From positions 1-56,994 of the forward strand of contig RECQ01000039.1 of assembly GCA_007693965.1 (NCBI GenBank): a stretch of DNA of 56,994 nt. The letters run 5' to 3'. The translations under genes were made by a program, and so were the position numbers. Positions within the stretch are counted from its first letter, which is position 1; the number at the start of each line of letters is the position of its first letter. The notes below the pieces were generated by a model that saw only the letters and a list, made by a program, of their open reading frames with translations, did not search any database and was not told the origin of the DNA. The DNA comes from Phycisphaeraceae bacterium. Lineage in GTDB: Bacteria > Planctomycetota > Phycisphaerae > Phycisphaerales > UBA1924. Shown here in pieces: positions 25,387 through 33,100 of this stretch.

Positions 25387-26518
25387 ATGCACTTTGAAGC
25401 CCACCAGAACGTCATCGATGACCTTGAGGCGCGGATTTTAACGATCCGTGACTCTCTTTAACTGCGATGCCAAACTCTCCCGCCTCGGCCAGATCGAGGC
25501 CAAGATGGAGGCTCCCGACTTCTGGGACAGGCCGGACGAGGCCCGCAGGGTTGTCGATGAGATGAAGCTTCTCAAGGCCCAGATCGGGCCTGTCGAGAAG
25601 GTTCAGGAAGAGTTCGAGGACGCGAAAGTCGCCTTCGAGCTGGCCCGCGAGGCCGGCGACAACGACCTGCTCACCGAGGCGGATGAGCAGCTCTTCGACC
25701 TCTCCAAGCGGATGGACAAAGTCGAGCTGCAGTCGCTGCTCTCGGGCAAGCACGACCATCGCAACTGCTTTGTCACCATCAGCGCCGGCGACGGCGGCAC
25801 CGAGGCCAACGACTGGGCCGAGATGCTCTTTCGCATGTATCTCAAGTTCTTCGACTGGCAGCACCCCGAGTGGAAGATCGAGGAGCTGTCGATGCAGCAC
25901 GGCGTCGAGGTCGGCATCGACTCAGTGACGCTGCACGTGAAGGGGCCCTTCGCCTACGGCTATATGTCCTGCGAGCGCGGCGCCCACAGGCTCGCCCGCG
26001 TCAGCCCCTTCAACGCCCAGGGCAAGCGGCAGACCAGCTTCGCCACCGTGGATGTCACACCCGAGTTCGAGGTGACGGAGTTGGACATCCCGGACAAGGA
26101 TCTGGAGATCACCTTCTTCGCGCGGTCATCCGGGCCCGGCGGGCAGAACGTGAACAAGGTGGCCTCGGCGTGCCGCGTGGTTCACAAGCCGACGGGGCTG
26201 ATGGTCGTCTCCAGCACCTACCGCGAGCAGCCGCAGAACAAGAAGCAGGCCATGGAAGTGCTCATGGCCAAGCTGGAGCAGCTCGAGGAGGAGCGGCGCG
26301 AGAAGGAGCTTTCGGAGGCGACCGGCGGCGCCGTGGAGCGCGGCTGGGGCACGCAGATCCGCAGTTACGTCATCTACGACAACCGTGTGAAGGATCACCG
26401 CACGGGGCATGAGGTGGGCAATCCGCAGACGGTGCTGGACGGCGACCTGCAGGGGTTCATTGATGCGGAGCTGCAGCGGCGGCGCAAGGCGCAATCGGAT
26501 GCTGCGGCGAAGGCCTGA
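25387..26518 (+). CDS. prfB: Peptide chain release factor 2, expressed by +1 frameshift
   Basis: RF2 ends translation at UGA and UAA. The gene is in two frames: 25387-25458 (24 codons, MHFEAHQNVIDDLEARI...RDSL) and 25460-26518, joined by a +1 shift at CTT-T-AAC; the zero frame stops at TAA 25459. The product is 376 residues. Both parts align with E. coli RF2, including the junction (RDSL-NCDAK here, RGYL-DYDAK there). The stop-reading tripeptide SPF is near residue 205 and the catalytic GGQ near 251 (SSGPGGQNVNK). Two features are odd: the frameshift stop is TAA, not TGA, and no Shine-Dalgarno-like sequence lies just upstream. A separate start at GTG 25448 is possible but would truncate a conserved N terminus. 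Confidence 0.95.
25453..25463 (+). promoter_or_regulatory. Programmed +1 frameshift site of prfB
   Basis: The zero frame reads TCT CTT TAA; slippage of CTT to TTT gives CTT-(T)-AAC. The position is exactly that of the E. coli CTT-TGA-C site in the protein alignment. The upstream bases (ATC CGT GAC TCT) lack the AGGGGG-type stimulator. Confidence 0.85.
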
Positions 26519-26539
26519 TTCGACGAACGGGGTGGTTAC

Positions 26540-27547
26540 TCAGGGCGTCCGGCTCTCGGCATCGGCGTCGGCTGGTTCGGCCCCCTTCAGCTCGAGATCG
26601 AAGATCAGCCACGAGTTGGGGGGGATCATGCCGCGAGGCTGCATGCCGTAGCCGAGCCATGGCGGCACGATGATGCGGCGCACGCCGCCGGGCTTCATGC
26701 CGATGATGCCCAGGTTCCATCCCTCGATGTATTCGGCGGGCAGGGTCGTGCGGACCGCTTCCTCCCCTTGCCATTCGGTCGAGTAGAAGGCGTGGCCGGT
26801 CATGACATAGCCGGTGTAACCGACGCGTATTTCATCGCCGGTGCGCGCTTCCCGGCCATCGCCTTCGAGCAGGTCTATGGCCACCAGCCCGTTTTCGTGT
26901 TCGACGACGGCGGGCTCGTGCTTGAAGCGGCGGAAGGTCATCGTCTCGGCGCCCCAGGCGGGCTCGCCGCGGGCGGTCAGGCCGGTGGTGCGCCAGTCGA
27001 GGCGATCGCCTTCAACGGCGATCTCCATATCCAGATGATGCACGGCGCGCTGCAATGTTGGGAAGGGCGAGTCGGCCGCCAGCCTGATGGTGCGGCGTCC
27101 GACCTTGGCGCGCAGGTCGCCGACGGCGTACAGGCGACTTCGAGCGATGGGAGGGAACTTCTCGGGCGCCGCCCAGGCTCCTGTGAAGATTGCGCCGTAG
27201 TCCGTCTCAGGAGCGAACTCGCTCACACGGACATCCAACTCGTTGCCGACAAGATGCAGACTCCAGACCTGGCGCCATTGTGTATCCAGTGGATCGTCCG
27301 TTCGGATCATCTGGATGTAGAGCGACCGTGGCAGGTCGTGGACGGGCAGTTCGCGGATGTGGAGGGTGAAATCGTCGCTTTTCCAGGCGCCGGAGAGCAT
27401 TACGACAGCGGTCTGGACCTTGAGCCGGGCCTCCAGACCTGCGGCGATGCGATCGGGCGCTTCCTGCCCCGCCGCCGTTCCGACGCCGGCTGTGAGTGCG
27501 AACATGAGCCCCAGCAGGGCCGTAAGGTGGTTCGAGTTGGATTTCAT
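26540..27547 (-). CDS. Exported FKBP-type peptidyl-prolyl isomerase
   Basis: A 335-residue envelope protein. A signal peptide (MKSNSNHLTALLGLMFALTA to VGTAAGQ) starts at ATG 27547, chosen because TAGAGT lies 7 bases upstream and the earlier in-frame ATG gives no signal. Residues 25-225 are an uncharacterised beta-rich domain. The last 105 residues are an FKBP fold: GDEIRVGYTGYVMTGHAFYS, EGWNLGIIGMKPGGVRRIIV, GYGMQPRGMIPPNSWLIFDL. It likely assists folding of secreted proteins through proline isomerisation; whether every FKBP active-site residue is kept needs an alignment. It converges with prfB, 21 bases apart. Confidence 0.9.
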   Translation of the reverse strand: MKSNSNHLTALLGLMFALTAGVGTAAGQEAPDRIAAGLEARLKVQTAVVMLSGAWKSDDFTLHIRELPVHDLPRSLYIQMIRTDDPLDTQWRQVWSLHLVGNELDVRVSEFAPETDYGAIFTGAWAAPEKFPPIARSRLYAVGDLRAKVGRRTIRLAADSPFPTLQRAVHHLDMEIAVEGDRLDWRTTGLTARGEPAWGAETMTFRRFKHEPAVVEHENGLVAIDLLEGDGREARTGDEIRVGYTGYVMTGHAFYSTEWQGEEAVRTTLPAEYIEGWNLGIIGMKPGGVRRIIVPPWLGYGMQPRGMIPPNSWLIFDLELKGAEPADADAESRTP

Positions 27548-27554
27548 CGGCCTG

Positions 27555-27560
27555 ACTCTA
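27555..27560 (-). promoter_or_regulatory. -10-like box of the FKBP gene, leaderless spacing
   Basis: TAGAGT on the minus strand, 7 bases before ATG 27547. Confidence 0.45.
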
Positions 27561-27729
27561 GGATCGACGAAGGCGCCCGTCATGGGGGCGCCGGCCTGGA
27601 CCAGCGGCCTTTTGGCTTTCAATGCCGGAAACTTGCGTTAGAATCCCGACTGACCTGTCTGGCAATTTGTGGGGATGGGCCGCAGTGGACCGATGGCCCA
27701 GACTGGCGTGATATGAGGAGCCGGCCATC

Positions 27730-28356
27730 ATGGGGTTATCGAAGCAGGCTGGCGCAACTCCAGCGGTCGAGGTGGATGTCACAACTCGTGGATCAGGGAC
27801 TGGCATGAGTTCGCAGACGACCACGCACTTTCAATGTTTCAGTTGCGGCCAGCGGTTCCGGTGGAGTCCGGCCGTCGCCGGGAGAACCCTTCGCTGCCCT
27901 TGCGGGGCGAAGATCCGCTGTCCTGAGCCACGGGATGAGACCATCACCGCGGCCGAATCGCTCGACGACACCGTGGCGGATGTCGAGCTGGATGAGCATC
28001 TTGACCAGATCGAATCGGGCGACTCCGTGGAAGAGTTCATCCACGAGGAGACCGCAGTCCGGCGCATCCCGCAGAAAGGGATGTTCGGCTGGCCCATCGG
28101 TCGCGAGGTGTTCTTCTGGGGCGTGGCGACTGTGATTGGGGTGGCGCTGGGCATACTGGCCCTGCTGCTTCACAAGTATTTCATCCACTACACGATCGCT
28201 TTCGTGATCGTCTTTCCGTATTCGGCGTTCCGCCTTCGCAAGGCGTGGCCGCGTTGGGCCCAGGGTCGCTCGTGGGTCGAGTGCATCAATGACACGCTCG
28301 GTGTCGTCGATGACAATGAGGGCGAGGACGAGAACGGCGCCGGTAAGACTGTCTGA
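27730..28356 (+). CDS. Zinc-ribbon membrane protein, uncharacterised
   Basis: A 208-residue protein. CFSCGQRFRW...LRCPCGAKIRC around 36-65 is a four-Cys zinc ribbon like those at the start of many planctomycete unknowns. An acidic linker follows (about 70-115), then two hydrophobic segments near 125-165 (VFFWGVATVIGVALGILALL, FIHYTIAFVIVFPYSAF) and an acidic tail. GAGGAG lies 9 bases before ATG 27730; ATG 27805 (MSSQTTTHFQCF), also with a purine-rich upstream, would put the ribbon at the very N terminus and is nearly as likely. Its stop codon sits inside a strong hairpin. The function is unknown. Confidence 0.75.
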   Translation: MGLSKQAGATPAVEVDVTTRGSGTGMSSQTTTHFQCFSCGQRFRWSPAVAGRTLRCPCGAKIRCPEPRDETITAAESLDDTVADVELDEHLDQIESGDSVEEFIHEETAVRRIPQKGMFGWPIGREVFFWGVATVIGVALGILALLLHKYFIHYTIAFVIVFPYSAFRLRKAWPRWAQGRSWVECINDTLGVVDDNEGEDENGAGKTV

Positions 28357-28370
28357 GTCTCACCGGCGCC
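28336..28370. terminator. Bidirectional terminator hairpin straddling a stop codon
   Basis: GGCGCCGGT-a-AGACT, loop GTCTG, AGTCT-c-ACCGGCGCC: 14 pairs with one mismatch. The TGA of the zinc-ribbon gene (28354-28356) lies in the loop and right arm, and the convergent recombinase gene ends at 28404. There is no long T tract on either side. Confidence 0.6.
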
Positions 28371-28403
28371 GGTCTGACGTGATCAGTGTTCTGATTTTGA
28401 GGT

Positions 28404-29432
28404 TCAGCTCGCCTCGGCCCGGGGGTGGGCCTTTTCATAGACCTCGCGCATCCGCTGCGTTGTCAAGTGGGTGTAGACCTGCGTTGTGCTGGCGGACTGG
28501 TGGCCGAGCAGCTCCTGCACGGAGCGGAGATCGGCGCCGTTGTCGAGAAGGTGGGTGGCGAAGCTGTGGCGAAGGGTGTGCGGGCTGATCGAGGGATCGA
28601 GACCGACCTGGCGGAGATACTTGTCCAACTTGCGGCGAACGCTGCGCGACGAGATACGCCCGCCGTGCTTGTTCACGAAGAGGACGCGCTCCTGCTTGTC
28701 GGCCGACCAGCTCTCGGAATAGCGGCTGTCTGATTTCACCTTCTGCACGTAGTGGCGGATGGCGACGAGGGCGTGTGAGCCCAGGGGGACCAGTCGCTCC
28801 TTGCGTCCCTTGCCGCGGACTCGGAGGGCCTCGCCCTGCTCATCGAGATCATCGACATTGAGATCGACGAGTTCGGAAACGCGGATGCCGGTGGAGTAGA
28901 GCGTCTCGAGCATGGCGCGGTCGCGGGCGCCGAGGACATCGCCGTCATCGGGAGCGGAGAGGAGCCGCTCGACCTGCTCGACCGTAACCGCCTTGGGCAG
29001 CCGCTTGGACTGACGCGGCGTGCGGATGAGGGTCATGGGATTGCGGTCGGAGAGTGTGCGCTTCTCGGCCCACTTGTAGAAGGAGCGGAGGGTGGCGATC
29101 TTGCGGGCCATGGTGGCGGGGGAATACTGCTGATCGGCGAGATGGTTGAGGAAGCCGCGGATGAGATCGGCGTCGGCGCCGCAGATGGCGGCGGTGACGG
29201 TCGCGGCGCTCATCTTGCCGGGGGCCTGTCCGTTCTCGGCGCCGGTTCGTGAGCGGATCTGCTCGAGCGCGCCGGCTTCGGCCTGCTGATCGGGCTCGAC
29301 ATTCAGTTCATCCGCGAGATATCCCACGTACTGGGTCAGGTCGGCCCCGTAGCACTTTGCGGTGTAGGGGCTGAAATGCCGTTCGTCGGTGAGATATCCC
29401 TGAAAGGCGCTGATGATTGGAAGCATGCTCAT
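28404..29432 (-). CDS. Tyrosine recombinase of the XerC/XerD family
   Basis: Cuts and rejoins DNA through a phosphotyrosine; Xer proteins resolve chromosome dimers at dif. The 342 residues have the N-terminal SAM-like arm-binding domain (about 8-130) and the catalytic domain with all expected residues: Arg184 (TGIRVSEL), Lys208, His285 and Arg288 (HTLRHSFATHLL), His311 (LGHQS) and Tyr320 (TQVYTH). An insert of about 25 residues (48-75) lengthens the N-terminal domain compared with E. coli Xer (298 aa). AGAGG precedes ATG 29432. It is last in a minus-strand cluster with a small unknown and two lipoproteins, with no attachment site or phage gene nearby, so a housekeeping role is likely. XerC and XerD cannot be told apart here. 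Confidence 0.92.
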   Translation of the reverse strand: MSMLPIISAFQGYLTDERHFSPYTAKCYGADLTQYVGYLADELNVEPDQQAEAGALEQIRSRTGAENGQAPGKMSAATVTAAICGADADLIRGFLNHLADQQYSPATMARKIATLRSFYKWAEKRTLSDRNPMTLIRTPRQSKRLPKAVTVEQVERLLSAPDDGDVLGARDRAMLETLYSTGIRVSELVDLNVDDLDEQGEALRVRGKGRKERLVPLGSHALVAIRHYVQKVKSDSRYSESWSADKQERVLFVNKHGGRISSRSVRRKLDKYLRQVGLDPSISPHTLRHSFATHLLDNGADLRSVQELLGHQSASTTQVYTHLTTQRMREVYEKAHPRAEAS

Positions 29433-29486
29433 GTTGACCTCTGCCGTTGTGAATGTTGACGCCGGAACCGGCGCGGAACGTGTTGA

Positions 29487-29732
29487 CTAACCCTGAATTC
29501 CCTGACTTGAAACCTTGTGCAATCCTGCTCCGAGACGTCTGCCCATCTGGTGGGAGACGACGGCGGCGTCAAACCACTCGAAGCCGTTGTCCCTCTCTTC
29601 GGCCAGATCGGCGAGCGCGCAAAGCACTCCCTGCTCATCTCCGACGCTCCATGTGAAGCGCCAGCGATGCGCCGCCTTCACCAATGTGACAGTGCGCCGC
29701 TTCGGTTTGTCGGTGCTTTCAGTTGCGCTCAT
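29487..29732 (-). CDS. Small hypothetical protein upstream of the Xer gene
   Basis: An 81-residue protein with no family I recognise. It has a basic N terminus (KPKRRTVTLVKAAHRWRFTW) and a helical centre (VLCALADLAEERDNGFEWFD, AAVVSHQMGRRL). GAAGGG lies just before the ATG. It is 54 bases upstream of the recombinase gene on the same strand and 51 bases downstream of the CsgG-like lipoprotein gene, so it is probably in the same transcript. Codon use matches the neighbours. Confidence 0.65.
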   Translation of the reverse strand: MSATESTDKPKRRTVTLVKAAHRWRFTWSVGDEQGVLCALADLAEERDNGFEWFDAAVVSHQMGRRLGAGLHKVSSQGIQG

Positions 29733-29783
29733 GCCGTCCGGCCCTTCTCTGCGCCGCGCGAGCGCGGCGCAGTGGGCGGCGGC

Positions 29784-30557
29784 TCAGCGGCTTGTTTCCG
29801 CGGCGACCGTTCTGGCGTGGCGAATCCGCTCGGCGTCGAGCAGGCGCTCCGTCAGGTGGTAGCACGCGAACTCAGTGAACAGCGTCATGCTCGCCAGGTA
29901 GCGCCTCCATCCCAGCGCCGTCGCCGGGTCGTGGCGCCCTTCTGCAAAGGCGCGGGCGGCCATCTGAATCTCGTGGTTGGCGCCGTGCAGGTGCTCGGCG
30001 ACGAAGGAAGATGGCGCGATTGATCCGTCACGACTCATGAAAAGGCCGTAATCGGAAGCCGCCGACTGCAACGCGCGCGGATCGATGCGGCTTGACGAAC
30101 GACCGTCGTCTGATGGCCGGAAGATCGCCAGGCTCATGCCGAACTGGAGCGGGTCATAGGGCTCCCACGCCGTGATCGACCCGACCAGAATCGCATCAAC
30201 CTCAAGGGCCTCGGCCAGGCGCAATGCCGACTCCGGTGAATCGACCGCCTGCATATTGAGAGTTCGCATGGCCCCCAGCACCCGGTTGGTGGGGAGGACA
30301 TTGATCCCGCGAACCTGCTGCACCTGACTGGCCAGGGCGTCGGTGACGAGAAGCGGATCGAAGACGCCCACGCCGGACTCATTCCGGAGGGGGGCCACGG
30401 CCCAGAGCGTCGATTCACCCGGCGCAGCATGGGGCCAGGTGAGCGGACGGGGCTCGCGAAGCTTCTCGCCGGCGCAGCCGCCGATGATCGTCGTGAGAGT
30501 GACGAGCGCCAGCAGCGCGGTGCGCAGACTGAAGAGCATGTGCTGTTCGGTTGTCAT
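29784..30557 (-). CDS. Lipoprotein with a CsgG/FlgO-like fold
   Basis: A 257-residue lipoprotein: a hydrophobic leader ending TTIIGGC gives a lipobox near residue 28. The mature part contains LWAVAPLRNESGVGVFDPLL, ALASQVQQVRGINVLPTNRV and ALRLAEALEVDAILVGSITA, the strand-helix pattern of the CsgG/LpoB/FlgO N-terminal domain, which reads as a nucleotide-binding-like alpha/beta sandwich without a catalytic site. Such proteins form outer-membrane pores or activate envelope enzymes. The assignment rests on pattern, not on a computed alignment. It lies 120 bases downstream of the PD40 lipoprotein gene. Confidence 0.75.
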   Translation of the reverse strand: MTTEQHMLFSLRTALLALVTLTTIIGGCAGEKLREPRPLTWPHAAPGESTLWAVAPLRNESGVGVFDPLLVTDALASQVQQVRGINVLPTNRVLGAMRTLNMQAVDSPESALRLAEALEVDAILVGSITAWEPYDPLQFGMSLAIFRPSDDGRSSSRIDPRALQSAASDYGLFMSRDGSIAPSSFVAEHLHGANHEIQMAARAFAEGRHDPATALGWRRYLASMTLFTEFACYHLTERLLDAERIRHARTVAAETSR

Positions 30558-30677
30558 GGCGTCCTGCCTGTTCTGCGCCGGCTCAGCCGCCGCTCAAATT
30601 CCTGGTGATCGCCGACTTTTCGCGTCCGTGCGCCGGCGATCCTGCGTTCCTTCCGTGGAGCGCGTGGGGGTCTGGGT

Positions 30678-31979
30678 TCAGTTGTCGTCATCCCGTCCGC
30701 CCAGGGGGACGTTTGCGAGATTCTGTTCGGAGCCGCCGGTGCGCGGACCTGTGGCGGCGAGAATGGCCTTCTCCGGCGCCAGCGACCAGACACTGTCGCG
30801 CCCGCTGCGGTCTGAGACGAAAAGAATCCTGTTGTCCGCGCCCCACACCGGCATGAGGTTCACGAACCGGCCGCCGGTGAGGTTGGCGCGGCCGCTGCCG
30901 TCGAGATTGACGATCCAGAGGTCGGCGCTGTACGGACGCTCACCGAGTTCGTGCTGCGGGTTGGGGATGGTTGCGAAGGCGATGCGCCGTCCGTCGGGGG
31001 ACCACGTCGGGTTCACCACCGCAGCGACTGAGCTGGAGATGATCTCGGTGGGGTTGATTCCTTCGCCGTTCACATAGTCCATCATCCAGACGCTGAAGAG
31101 CCGCTCTCCGCGCTCGCGGCTGCGCTGGAAGAGGATGCGATCGCCGGTCGGGCTCCACTTGGGGAAGAGCCCGTAGCCGAGGAAGCGCTTGACGGCGGGG
31201 TTGGCCACATCAAGGACCCAGACTTCCCAGCGGTTGCTGGTCGTGCCGAGGCGGCAGTAGACGAGCCTGGAGCCGTCGGGCGACCAGCTCGGGTGCATTT
31301 CCGCGGCGATGTCATCGGTGAGCTGCACCGCCTGGCCGCCATTGGAGTTCATGACGTAGATGTTCCACGCGCCGGTGCGGTCGGATGTGAAGGCGACGCG
31401 GGCGCCGTCGGGGCTGAAGGTGGGCATCACATCGTTGCCGGGGCTTGACGTGAGCTGCGTCAGGGCGCGGCTGCCGACCCGCTTTATGTAGATGTCGGAT
31501 GTCGGGCGGTGCTGGGTGCTGGAGAAGACCAGGAAGCGGCCGTCCTTGGTGATGTCAGGGTCGAAGTCGGCGCCTTCGTTGGAGAAGGTGATCTGCATGA
31601 GGTTTTCAGCGCCGTCGTAGCGGACGGAGTCGGACTCGGAGGATCCGCCGAGGTCGCCGTAGACGCTGATGGAGGAGGGGTTGGCCCATGTGCGCGAACG
31701 GTTGGTCGCCGCGATGGTTCGGGGCCGCTCACCGTCGGTCGCGCTGTCGGCCTCATTGGAGAATGGATCGAAGAAGCTCTCGCCATTGCGATCGGCGCGG
31801 CGGGTCTCGGTCTTCCTGGTCTCATCGAGCTGGGCGACCGGCGGCTGGGACCGGGCGGCGGACTTGCCGTCGGACCCGCCGAAGAAGCTGCAACCGGTCG
31901 AGAAGGCGCCCGCCATCGCCATCGTGAAGATGAGCGTGAGCGAGCGGCGTGTGGTCTTGTTTGTGAGAGAGAGCGTCAT
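30678..31979 (-). CDS. TolB-like PD40 beta-propeller lipoprotein
   Basis: A 433-residue lipoprotein with a signal ending FSTGC (lipobox Cys near 30), a low-complexity linker to about 110 and then a six-bladed propeller of PD40 repeats: FDPDITKDGRFLVFSS, PTFSPDGARVAFTSDRTGAW, HPSWSPDGSRLVY, FPKWSPTGDRILFQ, PTWSPDGRRIAFA and LMPVWGADNRILFVSDRSGR. TolB of the Tol-Pal system has the same blades, but no tol genes are seen, so a general envelope scaffold is also possible. GGAGG lies about 12 bases before the ATG. It is first in the four-gene cluster that ends with the recombinase. Confidence 0.88.
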   Translation of the reverse strand: MTLSLTNKTTRRSLTLIFTMAMAGAFSTGCSFFGGSDGKSAARSQPPVAQLDETRKTETRRADRNGESFFDPFSNEADSATDGERPRTIAATNRSRTWANPSSISVYGDLGGSSESDSVRYDGAENLMQITFSNEGADFDPDITKDGRFLVFSSTQHRPTSDIYIKRVGSRALTQLTSSPGNDVMPTFSPDGARVAFTSDRTGAWNIYVMNSNGGQAVQLTDDIAAEMHPSWSPDGSRLVYCRLGTTSNRWEVWVLDVANPAVKRFLGYGLFPKWSPTGDRILFQRSRERGERLFSVWMMDYVNGEGINPTEIISSSVAAVVNPTWSPDGRRIAFATIPNPQHELGERPYSADLWIVNLDGSGRANLTGGRFVNLMPVWGADNRILFVSDRSGRDSVWSLAPEKAILAATGPRTGGSEQNLANVPLGGRDDDN

Positions 31980-32348
31980 GGTTGCGTGCCTCCGTGCGCG
32001 GCCAGATTCGGCGCAACGCCCGCTGACGGGGTCGTCTGCGCGCCCGACCTGTCATCGGGTCGGGTTTGGGTCGGCCGGCTCGGTCTCCACCGCAGCCAGA
32101 CCGCGTGCGTTCACCTCATCATGGCCCACGGGCTCGATGCCCGTCGCGCCGGCGACGCTCCGCGTCGGGGCCCTTATCGGACGCCTCGCAGCCCGGACTT
32201 GAGATCCGGACGTTGCGATCAGGCACTGAATCGGACGTCCCGCCGGACCGGATAAGTCAGACTTCCGAAAAATCGGACCCTTGAGATGTCCCCCTGAGCC
32301 GGGCGGCGGCTGGACGCCCGGCGGGGCGCGGAGGATGATCGACGCCCC
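31980..32348. other. Divergent intergenic region upstream of queC
   Basis: 369 bases between the PD40 lipoprotein gene and queC, presumably with both promoters. I see a T-arm-like hairpin (ACGGG-CTCGATG-CCCGT, 32117-32133) with no matching acceptor or anticodon arm, and a TCCGA-AAAA-TCGGA hairpin at 32266-32279. No gene and no preQ1 riboswitch signature were recognised. Confidence 0.55.
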
Positions 32349-33062
32349 ATGCCCCCGCCCCCCACCGCCACTGACCCCCCCGCCGCCGTCGTGCTCGTCT
32401 CGGGCGGGCTCGACAGCGCCGTGGCCCTGGCGACCGCCCGGGCCGCTGGCGCCGCCTGCCACGCCCTCACGTTCGACTATGGGCAGCGGCACCGCGTCGA
32501 GCTGGAGGCCGCCCGGAAGGTCTCGGAGCAGCTCGGGGCGACGCGGCATGTGCTGCTGTCGATCGACCTGCGCGCCTTCGGCGGCTCGGCGCTCACCTCG
32601 GACACGATCGACGTTCCGAAGCAACGGGCGCCCAGCGGCGCCGAGACGGAGATTCCCGTCACCTACGTGCCGGCGCGGAATCTGGTCTTCCTCTCGCTCG
32701 CCACCGCGCTGGCTGAAACGATCGGCGCCTCCGACATCTACATCGGAGTCAACGCGGTGGATTATTCCGGCTACCCCGACTGCCGCCCGGCGTTCATCGA
32801 GGCCTTCGCGCGCTGCGCCGACCTGGCGACGAAGGCCGGCGCCGAGGGCGGGCGGCTGCGGATCCGCACGCCGCTGATGGAGATGAGCAAGGCCGAGATC
32901 ATCCGCGCCGGCGCGGATCTGGGCGTCGACTTTTCACTGACGCACAGCTGCTACGACCCGGACGAGCGGGGACGCGCCTGCGGCGGGTGCGATTCGTGTG
33001 TGATCCGGCGAGCGGGGTTTGAGGCTTCGGGTGTGGAAGATCCGACGATCTACGCTGCGTGA
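32349..33062 (+). CDS. queC: 7-cyano-7-deazaguanine (preQ0) synthase
   Basis: ATP-dependent conversion of 7-carboxy-7-deazaguanine to preQ0 in queuosine biosynthesis. The 237 residues carry the PP-loop [14 protein letters not shown] (about 14-27), [37 protein letters not shown], and the C-terminal zinc site SLTHSCY...[11 protein letters not shown] (Cys near 201, 211, 214 and 217). It converges with the queD-like gene 38 bases away, so two queuosine genes lie together but on opposite strands. queE and queF are not in the window. Confidence 0.97.
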   Translation: MPPPPTATDPPAAVVLVSGGLDSAVALATARAAGAACHALTFDYGQRHRVELEAARKVSEQLGATRHVLLSIDLRAFGGSALTSDTIDVPKQRAPSGAETEIPVTYVPARNLVFLSLATALAETIGASDIYIGVNAVDYSGYPDCRPAFIEAFARCADLATKAGAEGGRLRIRTPLMEMSKAEIIRAGADLGVDFSLTHSCYDPDERGRACGGCDSCVIRRAGFEASGVEDPTIYAA

Positions 33063-33100
33063 CAGGACCAATGGGACAAAGAGGACCCATGGGATTCACT

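Noticed and set aside
25448-26518. prfB as a single unshifted gene starting at GTG 25448
   Set aside because: It would lose the N-terminal helix that is encoded in the upstream frame and aligns with E. coli RF2; a -10-like box and ATG lie before that upstream part.
28404-29432. The Xer-like recombinase as the integrase of a mobile element
   Set aside because: No attachment site, cargo, phage gene or tRNA junction is nearby, and it sits in a tight housekeeping-like cluster.
29487-29732. The 81-residue gene as one half of a toxin-antitoxin pair
   Set aside because: No partner gene of suitable size overlaps or adjoins it, and its neighbours are lipoprotein and recombinase genes.
32094-32170. 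A T-arm-like hairpin suggesting a tRNA between the PD40 gene and queC
   Set aside because: No acceptor stem, D arm or anticodon arm can be fitted around it, and the loop starts with C.
31980-32348. preQ1 riboswitch upstream of queC
   Set aside because: The compact C-rich loop and A-rich tail of known preQ1 classes were looked for and not found.
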